This document shows positions 1-6,076 of a stretch of DNA of 36,818 nucleotides, piece by piece (the first letter of the stretch is position 1; each line of letters starts with the position of its first letter). The stretch covers positions 1 to 36,818 of the forward strand of contig CAMEJM010000015.1 in NCBI GenBank assembly GCA_945920215.1. Direction: 5' to 3'. This DNA is from an uncultured bacterium (lineage in GTDB: Bacteria; Bacillota; Clostridia; Oscillospirales; CAG-272). The notes below the pieces were generated by a model that had not been told where the DNA came from, did no database searches, and worked only from the letters and a program-made list of their open reading frames with translations. The position numbers and the translations under genes were made by a program.

Positions 1-55
1 AGGGCAACCGCAAGTTCAAATCGTCATCATTATTTTTCGGGGTGTGGCTCAGCTT
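1..55 (+). repeat. Direct repeat, copy 1 (partner 194-248)
   Basis: Positions 1-55 are identical to 194-248. The shared sequence holds a T-loop-like GTTCAAATC, a T-rich run and the first 18 nt of tRNA-Pro. Copy 1 begins at the window edge, so the true left boundary is not visible. The 193-bp offset also fits the anticodon arms of both copies, which suggests tandem duplication of the whole tRNA neighbourhood. Confidence 0.85.
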
Positions 56-84
56 CCAAGAGCCTTTGGTTCGGGACCAAGGGT
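38..84 (+). pseudogene. tRNA-Pro 5' half, degenerate copy
   Basis: This stretch repeats the acceptor 5' strand, D arm and anticodon arm of the intact tRNA-Pro 193 bp downstream, including the CGG anticodon loop. The D loop is altered at 56-58, losing the GG pair needed for D-loop/T-loop contact, and 64-65 differ as well. After the anticodon stem, similarity stops: no T loop or matching 3' acceptor strand follows. Instead there is GC-rich sequence with an 8-bp inverted repeat (about 94-116, AAAACACC/GGTGTTTT). It is best read as a dead partial duplicate, though an assembly artefact at a repeated locus is possible. Confidence 0.6.
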
Positions 85-193
85 GAGCAAGCAAAAACAC
101 CACGGTGCGGTGTTTTGGCGCCGCGATACCCCACAAAGCGGGGAGTTCCAACCGGGAGCCTGCGACCGGTGCAGAACGACTGCGCGACTGGGG

Positions 194-248
194 AGGGCAA
201 CCGCAAGTTCAAATCGTCATCATTATTTTTCGGGGTGTGGCTCAGCTT
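194..248 (+). repeat. Direct repeat, copy 2 (partner 1-55)
   Basis: Second, complete copy of the 55-nt repeat. It runs into the intact tRNA-Pro gene at 231, so its last 18 nt are the tRNA's own 5' end. The upstream part resembles the 3' half of a tRNA (GTTCAAATC) but its T stem does not pair. Confidence 0.85.
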
Positions 249-307
249 GGTAGAGCGCTTGGTTCGGGACCAAGAGGTCGCAAGTTCAAATCTTGTCACT
301 CCGACCA
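231..307 (+). tRNA. tRNA-Pro (anticodon CGG)
   Basis: A complete 77-nt cloverleaf can be folded by eye. The acceptor stem CGGGGTG/CACTCCG has one G-T pair, followed by a 4-bp D stem GCTC/GAGC. The anticodon stem CTTGG/CCAAG encloses the loop TTCGGGA, giving anticodon CGG. The T arm is GCAAG/CTTGT around TTCAAAT, then discriminator A and an encoded CCA. It decodes CCG proline codons, which are frequent in GC-rich genomes. A Rho-independent terminator follows within 10 nt. Confidence 0.97.
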
Positions 308-315
308 CCGAATTA

Positions 316-342
316 CGAGGGATCTCATGTCCCTCGTTTTTT
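316..342 (+). terminator. Terminator of tRNA-Pro
   Basis: A perfect 7-bp stem (316-322 with 330-336, CGAGGGA/TCCCTCG) with a 7-nt loop is followed by six T residues. It sits between the tRNA and the LysR gene. No good promoter lies between it and the LysR start, so the regulator may depend on read-through. Confidence 0.88.
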
Positions 343-364
343 GATAATGAGGGAGGTGCGTTCC

Positions 365-1309
365 ATGACGCTGCAACAGCTGCATTACATCATTACCATT
401 TCCGAATGTGGGGCGCTGAACCGCGCGGCGGAGGTGCTGTATGTGTCTCAACCGTCTCTTACCAGCGCGGTCAAGGAACTGGAGCGAGAGCTGGGAATCA
501 CGATCTTCAACCGCGGCGGGCGCGGGGTGTCCCTGACGGGCGACGGCGCGGAATTTCTCCTGTACGCGCGCCAGATGTACGCAGGGTATGAGGAGCTGCT
601 TGAGAAATACGGCAAGGCGGGAAAGCTGAAAAAGAAATTCGGCGTCTCGACGCAGCACTATTCTTTTGCGGTCAAGGCGTTCGTGGAAATGGTCAAGACC
701 TTCGACACCGTGGAATATGAGTTCGCCATCCGCGAAACAAAAACCCGCGAGGTCATCGAGGACGTGCGCGATATGCGCAGTGAGATCGGGATCCTCTATA
801 TGAGCGACTTCAACCGCAAGGCGCTCTCCAAGGTGCTTTCCTCAAACGGTCTTGTCTTTCACCACCTGATCGACTGCCGCCCGTATGTCTATCTGTGGCG
901 CGGACACCCGCTGGCGAAAGAAAAGGAAATCACCATGCGGCAGTTGCAGGATTACCCCTGCCTTTCCTTTGAGCAGGACGACAACGCCTCTTTCTATTTC
1001 GCCGAGGAAATCCTCAGCACAGCGGAGTATCAGCGGGTGGTCAAAGCCAACGACCGCGCCTCCATGCTGAACCTGATGGTGGGGTTGAACGGCTATACCC
1101 TTTGCTCCGGCATTATCTGCGAGGAACTCAACGGCGAGGATTATCTTGCCGTTCCCTTTGCGGGCGAGGGCGAAAACCGCGACATCATCATGGAAGTGGG
1201 ATATATCGTCAAGAAGAACGCCGTGCTCTCGAAAATGGGCTTGCTCTACATCAGCGAAATCGAACGCTACCTGGGCGCCCACGACGGCAACACCGCTGCG
1301 CTGCAATAA
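365..1309 (+). CDS. LysR-family transcriptional regulator
   Basis: A 314-aa protein of normal LysR length. Residues 1-60 form the winged helix-turn-helix (LQQLHYIITISECGALNRAA, then SQPSLTSAVKELE). The rest is the two-lobed effector-binding domain of the periplasmic-binding-protein type. The start at 365 is chosen because GGAGG lies 8-9 nt upstream and the protein then begins exactly at the family's usual N terminus; longer in-frame starts run into the tRNA terminator. It lies directly upstream of and codirectional with metQNI. A LysR-type palindrome lies between them (1336-1352), so it is probably the activator or repressor of that importer. The effector is not identifiable from sequence; methionine or a sulfur metabolite is an inference. 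Confidence 0.92.
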   Translation: MTLQQLHYIITISECGALNRAAEVLYVSQPSLTSAVKELERELGITIFNRGGRGVSLTGDGAEFLLYARQMYAGYEELLEKYGKAGKLKKKFGVSTQHYSFAVKAFVEMVKTFDTVEYEFAIRETKTREVIEDVRDMRSEIGILYMSDFNRKALSKVLSSNGLVFHHLIDCRPYVYLWRGHPLAKEKEITMRQLQDYPCLSFEQDDNASFYFAEEILSTAEYQRVVKANDRASMLNLMVGLNGYTLCSGIICEELNGEDYLAVPFAGEGENRDIIMEVGYIVKKNAVLSKMGLLYISEIERYLGAHDGNTAALQ

Positions 1310-1335
1310 CCGCCCCGTTTTCGCAAAACATGAGG

Positions 1336-1352
1336 TATAGATTCAATCTATA
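1336..1352 (+). promoter_or_regulatory. Palindromic operator, likely LysR-type site
   Basis: TATAGATT-C-AATCTATA is a perfect 17-bp palindrome that contains the T-N11-A form typical of LysR-type boxes. Its centre (1344) is 31 bp upstream of the -35 hexamer, i.e. near -66 from the expected start, the classical recognition-site position. The adjacent LysR gene is the obvious candidate ligand. Confidence 0.65.
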
Positions 1353-1374
1353 TCTGACTATCCGTTTCCTGTAT

Positions 1375-1403
1375 TTGACGAATCGCTGATTTTGGTGTAT
1401 GCT
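1375..1403 (+). promoter_or_regulatory. Sigma-A promoter of metQNI
   Basis: TTGACG (1375-1380), a 17-bp spacer, then TATGCT (1398-1403). The transcript would begin near 1410, giving a leader of about 90 nt. That leader contains a hairpin (1439-1462: GGCTG-CCC, 5-nt loop, GGG-AGT-CAGCC) without a T-run. No SAM riboswitch or T-box consensus was recognised in it. Confidence 0.7.
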
Positions 1404-1498
1404 GAATACAGACAAAACAAAGACGGTTCCTCTCACGGGGCTGCCCTTTGTGGGAGTCAGCCAAACTATATTCTAAAATACAGAGACAGGAGAACATC

Positions 1499-2344
1499 AT
1501 GAAAAGAATCATTGCTTTTGCACTTTCCGCCGTGTTGGCGCTGACCGCGCTGTTTGCTTTTGCTTCCTGCGGAAAACAAATCACCATCGCCATTCCCAAC
1601 GACACCACCAATGAAGCGCGCGCCCTGCTGCTTCTGGAAGCCAACGGATACATCAAACTCAGAGAGGGCGCAGGCATCACCGCCACCGTCCGCGACATTG
1701 TGGAAAACCCCCACAACATCCAGTTCAAGGAAGTGGAAGCAGCGCAGCTGCCCCGTGTTCTCCAGGATGTTGATTACGCTATCATCAACAGCAATTACGC
1801 CATCGACGCAGGGCTGAAGCCCACCGAGCAGTCGCTGCTGATAGAAGGCTCCGCCTCCAAATACGCCAACATTCTTGCAGTGAAGCAGGGCAACGAAAAC
1901 GCACCCAAAATCAAAGCTCTGCTGGCAGCCCTGAACAGCCGACAGGTTGCCGATTATATCGCCGCTACCTATGGAGGCGCGGTGGTCAGCGTCGTGGAGA
2001 ACCCCGGCGACGGTTATGATTCCTCTTTGGATTACGCCGCGCTTGCCGGCACCACGATTACGGTTGCCGCTTCTCCCACGCCGCACGCCGAGATTCTGGA
2101 AATTGCCAAGACCATTCTCGCGGCAAGAAACATCACCCTGACCGTGACCGAGTTCACCGATTACGTACAGCCCAACAACGTGGTGGAAAGCGGCGAGATT
2201 GACGCCAACTACTTCCAGCACCTGCCTTACCTTGAGGACTTCAACAGCGAAAACGGCACGCACATTGTTTCGGTCGGCGCGATCCACGTGGAGCCGCTGG
2301 GGCTTTACGGCGGCAAGCAGACCACCCTTGATCCCCTCAAGTAA
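1499..2344 (+). CDS. metQ: MetQ-type lipoprotein, circularly permuted
   Basis: Substrate-binding lipoprotein of a methionine ABC importer, 281 aa. Residues 1-23 are a lipoprotein signal ending FASC, with Cys24 as the lipidation site. In ordinary MetQ the mature chain starts with the segment containing PHAEIL, the FTDYVQPN-like motif and DANYFQHLPYLEDF, and this is followed by the segment starting AIPNDPTNEARALLLL. Here the order is reversed. Residues 27-164 are the normally C-terminal part (IAIPNDTTNEAR, IVENP, EAAQLPR, INSNYA, ending YGGAVV). After a linker of about 20 residues (165-184), residues 185-281 are the normally N-terminal part and stop where AIPND would follow. Length is normal and no motif is lost. 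Start chosen by AGGAG 6 nt upstream. Followed by metN and metI. Confidence 0.93.
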   Translation: MKRIIAFALSAVLALTALFAFASCGKQITIAIPNDTTNEARALLLLEANGYIKLREGAGITATVRDIVENPHNIQFKEVEAAQLPRVLQDVDYAIINSNYAIDAGLKPTEQSLLIEGSASKYANILAVKQGNENAPKIKALLAALNSRQVADYIAATYGGAVVSVVENPGDGYDSSLDYAALAGTTITVAASPTPHAEILEIAKTILAARNITLTVTEFTDYVQPNNVVESGEIDANYFQHLPYLEDFNSENGTHIVSVGAIHVEPLGLYGGKQTTLDPLK

Positions 2345-2360
2345 ATCAGTATAGCATTGT

Positions 2361-2400
2361 AAAACACATCGGGCATATCGCCATATGACTGATGTGTTTT
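2361..2400 (+). terminator. Intercistronic stem-loop metQ/metN
   Basis: A perfect 10-bp inverted repeat (AAAACACATC at 2361-2370, GATGTGTTTT at 2391-2400) with a 20-nt loop lies between metQ and metN. The 3' arm ends in four T. It may act as a partial terminator or an RNase-stop structure, keeping binding-protein mRNA more abundant than transporter mRNA, as is common in ABC importer operons. Confidence 0.6.
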
Positions 2401-2417
2401 CTTGCGTAGGAGACATC

Positions 2418-3431
2418 ATGATCGAAATTCAGCACCTTTCCAAAACCTTTTCCTCCGGCGACGGCGAAGTCAACGCGCTCCGCGACATCAACCTCACCAT
2501 CCGGGACGGGGACATTTACGGCATCATCGGCATGAGCGGCGCGGGGAAAAGCACCCTCGTGCGCTGTATCAACATGCTGGAAAGACCGACGGAGGGAAAA
2601 GTCCTCATCGACGGGCAGGACATGGGCGCGCTCTCGGACGCGGAACTTAGACGGGCGCGGCGCGACATCACCATGATTTTTCAGTCCTTCAACCTGCTCA
2701 TGCAGCGCACCTGCCTTGCCAACGTCATGTTCCCGCTTTTGCTCGCGGGCGTGAAACGTGCGGAAGCCAAAGCACGCGCGCAGGAGCTTCTTGAAGTGGT
2801 GGGGCTGCCGGACAAAGCGAACGCCTACCCGGCGCAGCTCTCCGGCGGACAACAGCAGCGCATTGCCATCGCGCGGGCGCTGACGACCCAACCGCGGGTC
2901 CTGCTGTGCGACGAGGCGACCAGCGCGCTCGACCCCAAAACAACGCACGCCATTCTGGAGCTTATCCGCGACATCAACCGCAAGCTCAAAATCACGGTGA
3001 TCGTCATTACCCATCAGATGAGCGTGGTGGAAGAAATCTGCAACCGCGTGGCAATCCTCGACGAGGGGCGCGTGGCGGAGGAGGGCGAGGTTACGACCGT
3101 GTTCTCCATGCCGAAATCCGCGGCGGCGCGGCGCCTGGTATTCCCCGACGCGGGCAGCGAGTTGCTTCCCCCCTCGAGCGGCGCGCGCGTGCTGCGCGTG
3201 ATCTTCAACGGTGCGTCCACGACAGGCGCCCCTCTGATTACTCAGATGGCGATCGACGAGGGGATCGCCGCCAATATTCTGTATGCCTCCACCCGCAGCA
3301 TCGGCGAGAAGGCGTACGGCAATATGCTCCTGTCCTTTCCGGACGACCCGGATACCATTTCGCGCGCCATCAGGTATCTGTCCCGAAGCAACGATGTGAT
3401 AGTGGAGGATGTGTCCGACCATGTTGAGTAA
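2418..3431 (+). CDS. metN: Methionine ABC importer ATPase MetN
   Basis: A 337-aa ATPase that drives methionine uptake at the inner face of the membrane. Walker A is GMSGAGKST (38-46), the Q-loop is Q89, the signature LSGGQ is at 141-145, Walker B VLLCDE at 161-166 with the D-loop SALD after it, and the switch His is H199. Residues about 258-335 form the C-terminal NIL (ACT-like) domain found in MetN, which binds methionine and inhibits transport when the cell is replete. The start at 2418 has TAGGAGA upstream; an upstream in-frame ATG at 2385 lies inside the metQ/metN hairpin and lacks a ribosome site. The end overlaps metI by 11 nt, indicating translational coupling. Confidence 0.96.
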   Translation: MIEIQHLSKTFSSGDGEVNALRDINLTIRDGDIYGIIGMSGAGKSTLVRCINMLERPTEGKVLIDGQDMGALSDAELRRARRDITMIFQSFNLLMQRTCLANVMFPLLLAGVKRAEAKARAQELLEVVGLPDKANAYPAQLSGGQQQRIAIARALTTQPRVLLCDEATSALDPKTTHAILELIRDINRKLKITVIVITHQMSVVEEICNRVAILDEGRVAEEGEVTTVFSMPKSAAARRLVFPDAGSELLPPSSGARVLRVIFNGASTTGAPLITQMAIDEGIAANILYASTRSIGEKAYGNMLLSFPDDPDTISRAIRYLSRSNDVIVEDVSDHVE

Positions 3432-4140
3432 AGTATTTACAGCCGACGCCTGGCGGGAGGCGCTTGAGATCCTGCGCGATGAAATCCCGCTCGCCCTGTG
3501 GGAAACCGTCTATGTCACGGTGCTCGCCACCCTGTTCGCGGTGATCATCGGTCTGCCCCTCGGCGTCCTGCTCGTCGTCGGGGAAAAGGGAGGGATCCTG
3601 CCCCTGCCCCGCCCGGTGATGCAGACGCTGAACGTGATCATCAATCTGCTGCGCTCGATTCCCTTTCTGATCCTGATGATTATGGTCATTCCCCTGACCC
3701 GCTTCATTGTCGGTACCTCCATCGGCACCACCGCTTCCATCGTCCCGCTGGTCATCGCCGCGTTTCCGTTTGTGGCGCGGCTGGTAGAAAGCAGCCTGCG
3801 GGAGCTGAACCCCAATATTGTGGAAGCCGCGCAGAGCATGGGCGCCACCCCGTTTCAGATCATCACCCGCGTGATGATTCCCGAGTGCGTTCCCTCCCTG
3901 CTCTCCAACTTCACCATCGCCATCACCACCATTCTCGGTTACACCGCCATGAGCGGTATCATCGGCGGCGGCGGGCTGGGTAAAATCGCCATCAATTACG
4001 GGTACTACCGCTACAAAACGCTGGTGATGATTTTCGCCGTCATCATTCTGATCGCCTTGGTTCAGCTGTTCCAGACCCTCGGCACCTACCTTGCCACCCG
4101 GTTGGATAAGCGCGCCAAGCATAAGGGCGGCGGAAACTGA
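3421..4140 (+). CDS. metI: Methionine ABC importer permease MetI
   Basis: A 239-aa permease with five probable membrane helices (about 28-55, 66-95, 102-123, 160-182, 202-224), normal for MetI. The cytoplasmic coupling loop has the EAA motif at about 135-154 (EAAQSMGATPFQI, then IPE), which contacts MetN. The start at 3421 is preferred over the ATG at 3409 because GGAGG (3404-3408) touches 3409 directly, leaving no spacing, while it is 12 nt from 3421. The gene ends the operon at a strong terminator. The order metQ-metN-metI differs from the common metN-metI-metQ. Confidence 0.95.
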   Translation: MLSKVFTADAWREALEILRDEIPLALWETVYVTVLATLFAVIIGLPLGVLLVVGEKGGILPLPRPVMQTLNVIINLLRSIPFLILMIMVIPLTRFIVGTSIGTTASIVPLVIAAFPFVARLVESSLRELNPNIVEAAQSMGATPFQIITRVMIPECVPSLLSNFTIAITTILGYTAMSGIIGGGGLGKIAINYGYYRYKTLVMIFAVIILIALVQLFQTLGTYLATRLDKRAKHKGGGN

Positions 4141-4175
4141 TTCCTGTCTCTTTGTTCTGTCTTTTCATGAAAATG

Positions 4176-4213
4176 CCGCGCGGAGCCTGTCATGGACGGC
4201 TCCGCGCGGTTTT
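4176..4213 (+). terminator. Bidirectional terminator after metI
   Basis: A perfect 12-bp stem (4176-4187 with 4198-4209) with a 10-nt loop, followed by TTTT. A short A-run precedes it, so it can also stop the convergent gene on the other strand, whose stop codon overlaps the T-run (4212-4214). Confidence 0.9.
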
Positions 4214-4640
4214 ATACGTCCGTGTTCGCTTCCGCCGCGGCGGCTTCGGCTTCCCTTTTCCGCCTTTGCCCGCGGTGTGTGACGGCGCTTTCTCCCGGGG
4301 TACTCTCCTCCCCCTCCTCGTCGCCCTCGGCGTCCCGGTTTTTGTCGGCGAGGAGCAGCTTGGCAATGATGCCGCAAGGCGTGACGAACAGCACGCGGGC
4401 AAAAGCGGCGTTCCCTATCCGCTCATAGATCCTGCCCGCACTGCAGGTGCCGCCGCAAACGGTATCCTCGCTGTTCGCCACATAACCGATGGTATCGATG
4501 TACGGCAGTTCCACCCGCACGGCTTCCCCGTCCCGTCCCCTCTCCGGCTCCTTGACGAGCTTGACAACGTGCCCCACGCGGAACGGCCGCTCCCCATAGT
4601 AATCTTCGTACCCCACAATGGTAATATAAACTGCTGACAT
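4212..4640 (-). CDS. HIRAN-domain-like protein
   Basis: A 142-aa soluble protein. Residues about 4-95 resemble the HIRAN fold: a short beta-barrel with the core DGEAVRVELPYIDTIGYVANS-type segment (37-57) and then a GTCSAGRIYERIG stretch (64-76). HIRAN domains in larger proteins bind DNA ends or damaged DNA. Stand-alone forms are common in Clostridia and their role is unknown. Residues 100-142 are a charged, Ala/Glu/Arg-rich, probably disordered tail. The start has GGAG 6-7 nt upstream. It is monocistronic, convergent with metI, and has nested inverted repeats about 55-95 bp upstream of the start. The family call is by recognition only. Confidence 0.7.
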   Translation of the reverse strand: MSAVYITIVGYEDYYGERPFRVGHVVKLVKEPERGRDGEAVRVELPYIDTIGYVANSEDTVCGGTCSAGRIYERIGNAAFARVLFVTPCGIIAKLLLADKNRDAEGDEEGEESTPGESAVTHRGQRRKREAEAAAAEANTDV

Positions 4641-4694
4641 TTATTTCTCCTTTCTGCGGCAGGTTTTCGCTTTCCTGTTTGCACCTCTATGATA

Positions 4695-4736
4695 CGTCAT
4701 GTTAAGTCCTATAAAACGGACTTTTATGAAATGACG
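4695..4736. promoter_or_regulatory. Nested inverted repeats upstream of HIRAN gene
   Basis: Two nested arms: outer CGTCAT (4695-4700) with ATGACG (4731-4736), inner AAGTCC (4704-4709) with GGACTT (4718-4723). No clear sigma-A promoter was found for the HIRAN gene. A weak TATCAT lies just downstream on the minus strand. The repeat could be an operator or a transcript hairpin. Confidence 0.4.
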
Positions 4737-4935
4737 ATTGACTTGACCGCCTATCTGGAGCATGGCGCGAGCCGCTCTCTTCTACAGCCTCCTCGGTGAT
4801 AAAGCAATGTGCACAGCGTTTTGCCTCCACGAGGGAGATAGCACGGCGCAGCCGTGACGGAAGGAGTCTATAAGAAAAGACAATTGATTTTTGCTCTGTC
4901 TGTTCCCCTCCGAAAAGCCCCGTCCCCAAAAATTA
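4737..4935. other. Non-coding stretch with short hairpin and shared tail motif
   Basis: No convincing gene. It holds a CACGGC-GCA-GCCGTG hairpin (4842-4856) that runs directly into a 23-nt sequence (4855-4877) found identically at 26495-26517, both times next to a hairpin array. The shared piece contains AAGGAG but no start codon after it. Short open frames here look like translations of repeat sequence. Confidence 0.5.
4855..4877 (+). repeat. 23-nt shared tail motif, copy 1
   Basis: Identical to 26495-26517. It follows the CACGGC/GCCGTG hairpin, as the second copy follows TTGC/GCAA. This suggests that the 4842-4877 piece is the end of a further, mostly lost array. Confidence 0.85.
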
Positions 4936-5055
4936 CTGTCTGCGACAGCAAACAATCTCTCTTCGGCTGAAAGCCGAAATATCACTTTCACCAAAGGTGA
5001 AAATATCGCTTTGCGCAGCAAAATATCTCTGCTTGCGTGAGGCAAGCAATCTCAC
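4936..5055 (+). repeat. Hairpin array A
   Basis: A series of short perfect stem-loops separated by 7-8-nt linkers. The stems are CTGTC/GACAG (4936-4948), TTCGGCT/AGCCGAA (4962-4978), TTTCACC/GGTGAAA (4986-5002), TTTGC/GCAAA (5010-5022) and TGCTTGC/GCAAGCA (5030-5048). Linkers are ATATCxC-like, ending with ATCTCAC (5049-5055). Loops are mostly 3-5 nt. The same stems in the same order occur in three other arrays in the window. Two more hairpins (CCCGC/GCGGG, TCCC/GGGA) continue to about 5095 without the linker. Confidence 0.85.
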
Positions 5056-5177
5056 TTTCCTCCACCCGCTTCGCGGGAGCCCCCTCCCGGAGGGAGCCTA
5101 AAAAAGACAGCGCCATTCATCGGTATGAGAAAAGCAGGAGCAAACTCCCGCTTTTCCTTTCTTCCGCGCAGAAAACG

Positions 5178-5210
5178 AAAAAACAACCCGCCGCGGATAT
5201 CGCGGCGGGT
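5178..5210 (-). terminator. Terminator of the dfx-rubredoxin operon
   Basis: Read on the minus strand, a 10-bp perfect stem (5210-5201 with 5195-5186, CGCGGCGGGT type) with a 5-nt loop is followed by TTGTTTTTT. A second GC-rich hairpin (about 5218-5237) lies between it and the rubredoxin stop, and a third at 5130-5155 (AAAAGC-GGAG/CTCC-GCTTTT) lies beyond. Confidence 0.88.
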
Positions 5211-5282
5211 CTGTGTCGGGGGCGGAAACCCGCCCCCTGTTGTTTCGGTCCGTCTTTTTGTCGGAGAGAAGGCGCAAGCGAC

Positions 5283-5441
5283 TTACGCTTCCTCGCTGAA
5301 CATATCCTTCGCGGCGCCGCAAACGGGGCATACAAAGTCATCGGGCAGGTCCTCAAAATCGGTGCCCGGCTCAATGCCGTTGTCGGGGTCGCCCACTTCG
5401 GGGTCGTACTCCCAGCCGCAAAGCTCGCATACATACTTCAT
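5283..5441 (-). CDS. Rubredoxin
   Basis: A 52-aa protein matching a complete rubredoxin. Two CxxCG knuckles bind one iron: C5-E-L-C8-G and C38-P-V-C41-G. The usual [11 protein letters not shown] and [14 protein letters not shown]-type segments are present. It is a cytoplasmic one-electron carrier. The start is set by a full AGGAGGTGA site 8-13 nt upstream. It is the second gene of a two-gene operon behind desulfoferrodoxin, with an 82-nt gap, and rubredoxin is the known electron donor for superoxide reductases. The assignment is secure from motif and length. Confidence 0.97.
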   Translation of the reverse strand: MKYVCELCGWEYDPEVGDPDNGIEPGTDFEDLPDDFVCPVCGAAKDMFSEEA

Positions 5442-5523
5442 ACATGTCACCTCCTGTCAATCACATACCACGGCTGGCGCCGCGTCAAACAAAATGAATT
5501 TCCTTCGGAAACGCCGCGCGCCC

Positions 5524-5904
5524 TTACAGGGCAGCGCACCAAAGCCCGTGCAGATTGCAGTAGGCATATACCGCCGTTGCAGTCTCCCCTTCGGCAAGCG
5601 CAAATACCGCGACGGGCGCTTCGCCGGCGCGCAGCTCCTTCACCTGTATTCCCTGCGTGGTTTCCAGCCATACCCAACGGATACCGTGTTCCTCGGTCAT
5701 GGGGTGCGCCGCACTGCCGACGTTGACCTTCACGCAACCGTCAAGCACCTCGGCGACCGGAATATGCTTTTCTTTGGAAGCCTCCACGGCGCCGGGAATC
5801 AGCTCCTTCATCTTCTCTCCGCAGCAGGATACAGGCACGCCCTTGTTCTCCGCGTACACAATGATATTGCCGCAATGCGCGCATTGATAAAACTTGCTTT
5901 TCAT
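5524..5904 (-). CDS. dfx: Desulfoferrodoxin / superoxide reductase
   Basis: A 126-aa two-iron superoxide reductase that reduces superoxide to hydrogen peroxide without forming oxygen, an anaerobe's defence. The N-terminal desulforedoxin-like centre uses C8, C11, C27 and C28 (CAHC and CCGEKM). The catalytic centre ligands are all present: H47 in EKHIP, H67 in SAAHPM, H73 in TEEH, and C116 and H119 in YCNLHGLW. The active-site E45-K46 pair is intact. Length is normal. The gene has its own near-consensus promoter and leads the rubredoxin gene. A 12-bp palindrome CTTCACGTGAAG (5919-5930) lies in the leader just before the ribosome site AAGGAG. Confidence 0.97.
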   Translation of the reverse strand: MKSKFYQCAHCGNIIVYAENKGVPVSCCGEKMKELIPGAVEASKEKHIPVAEVLDGCVKVNVGSAAHPMTEEHGIRWVWLETTQGIQVKELRAGEAPVAVFALAEGETATAVYAYCNLHGLWCAAL

Positions 5905-5974
5905 CTCTTACATATCTCCTTCACGTGAAGCGTCTGTGCCGCGGCTCGCGCGCCGCCGTACACGCTTTTTTCTT

Positions 5975-6003
5975 ATTGTAGCATTCCACCCTCTGTTTTG
6001 CAA
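5975..6003 (-). promoter_or_regulatory. Sigma-A promoter of dfx-rubredoxin
   Basis: On the minus strand: TTGCAA (6003-5998), 17-bp spacer, TACAAT (5980-5975). It lies between the end of the polysaccharide cluster (6077) and dfx, so the operon is independently transcribed. Confidence 0.8.
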
Positions 6004-6076
6004 TACTCCTATAAAGAGGAAAATAAATTTAACAGTTCGGTCATACAACCGCTTTTCTTCGGCAAATTTCGGAGGT

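Noticed and set aside
38-84. Second functional tRNA-Pro
   Set aside because: No T arm, no 3' acceptor strand and a damaged D loop.
1404-1498. SAM riboswitch in the metQ leader
   Set aside because: The leader is about 90 nt and lacks the conserved SAM-I core. Only one simple hairpin without a T-run is present.
2385-2417. N-terminal extension of MetN
   Set aside because: The upstream ATG lies inside the intercistronic hairpin without a ribosome site, while the ATG at 2418 has GGAG and starts at the usual MetN N terminus.
4936-5055. CRISPR array
   Set aside because: The constant part is only a 7-nt linker and the alternating parts are short palindromes that recur in other arrays. There are no unique spacers and no cas genes.
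4702-5434. Several open frames of 70-100 codons across the 4.7-5.4 kb gap
   Set aside because: They read through hairpin repeats or lie opposite the rubredoxin gene, have no ribosome site and give low-complexity Arg/Ser-rich products.
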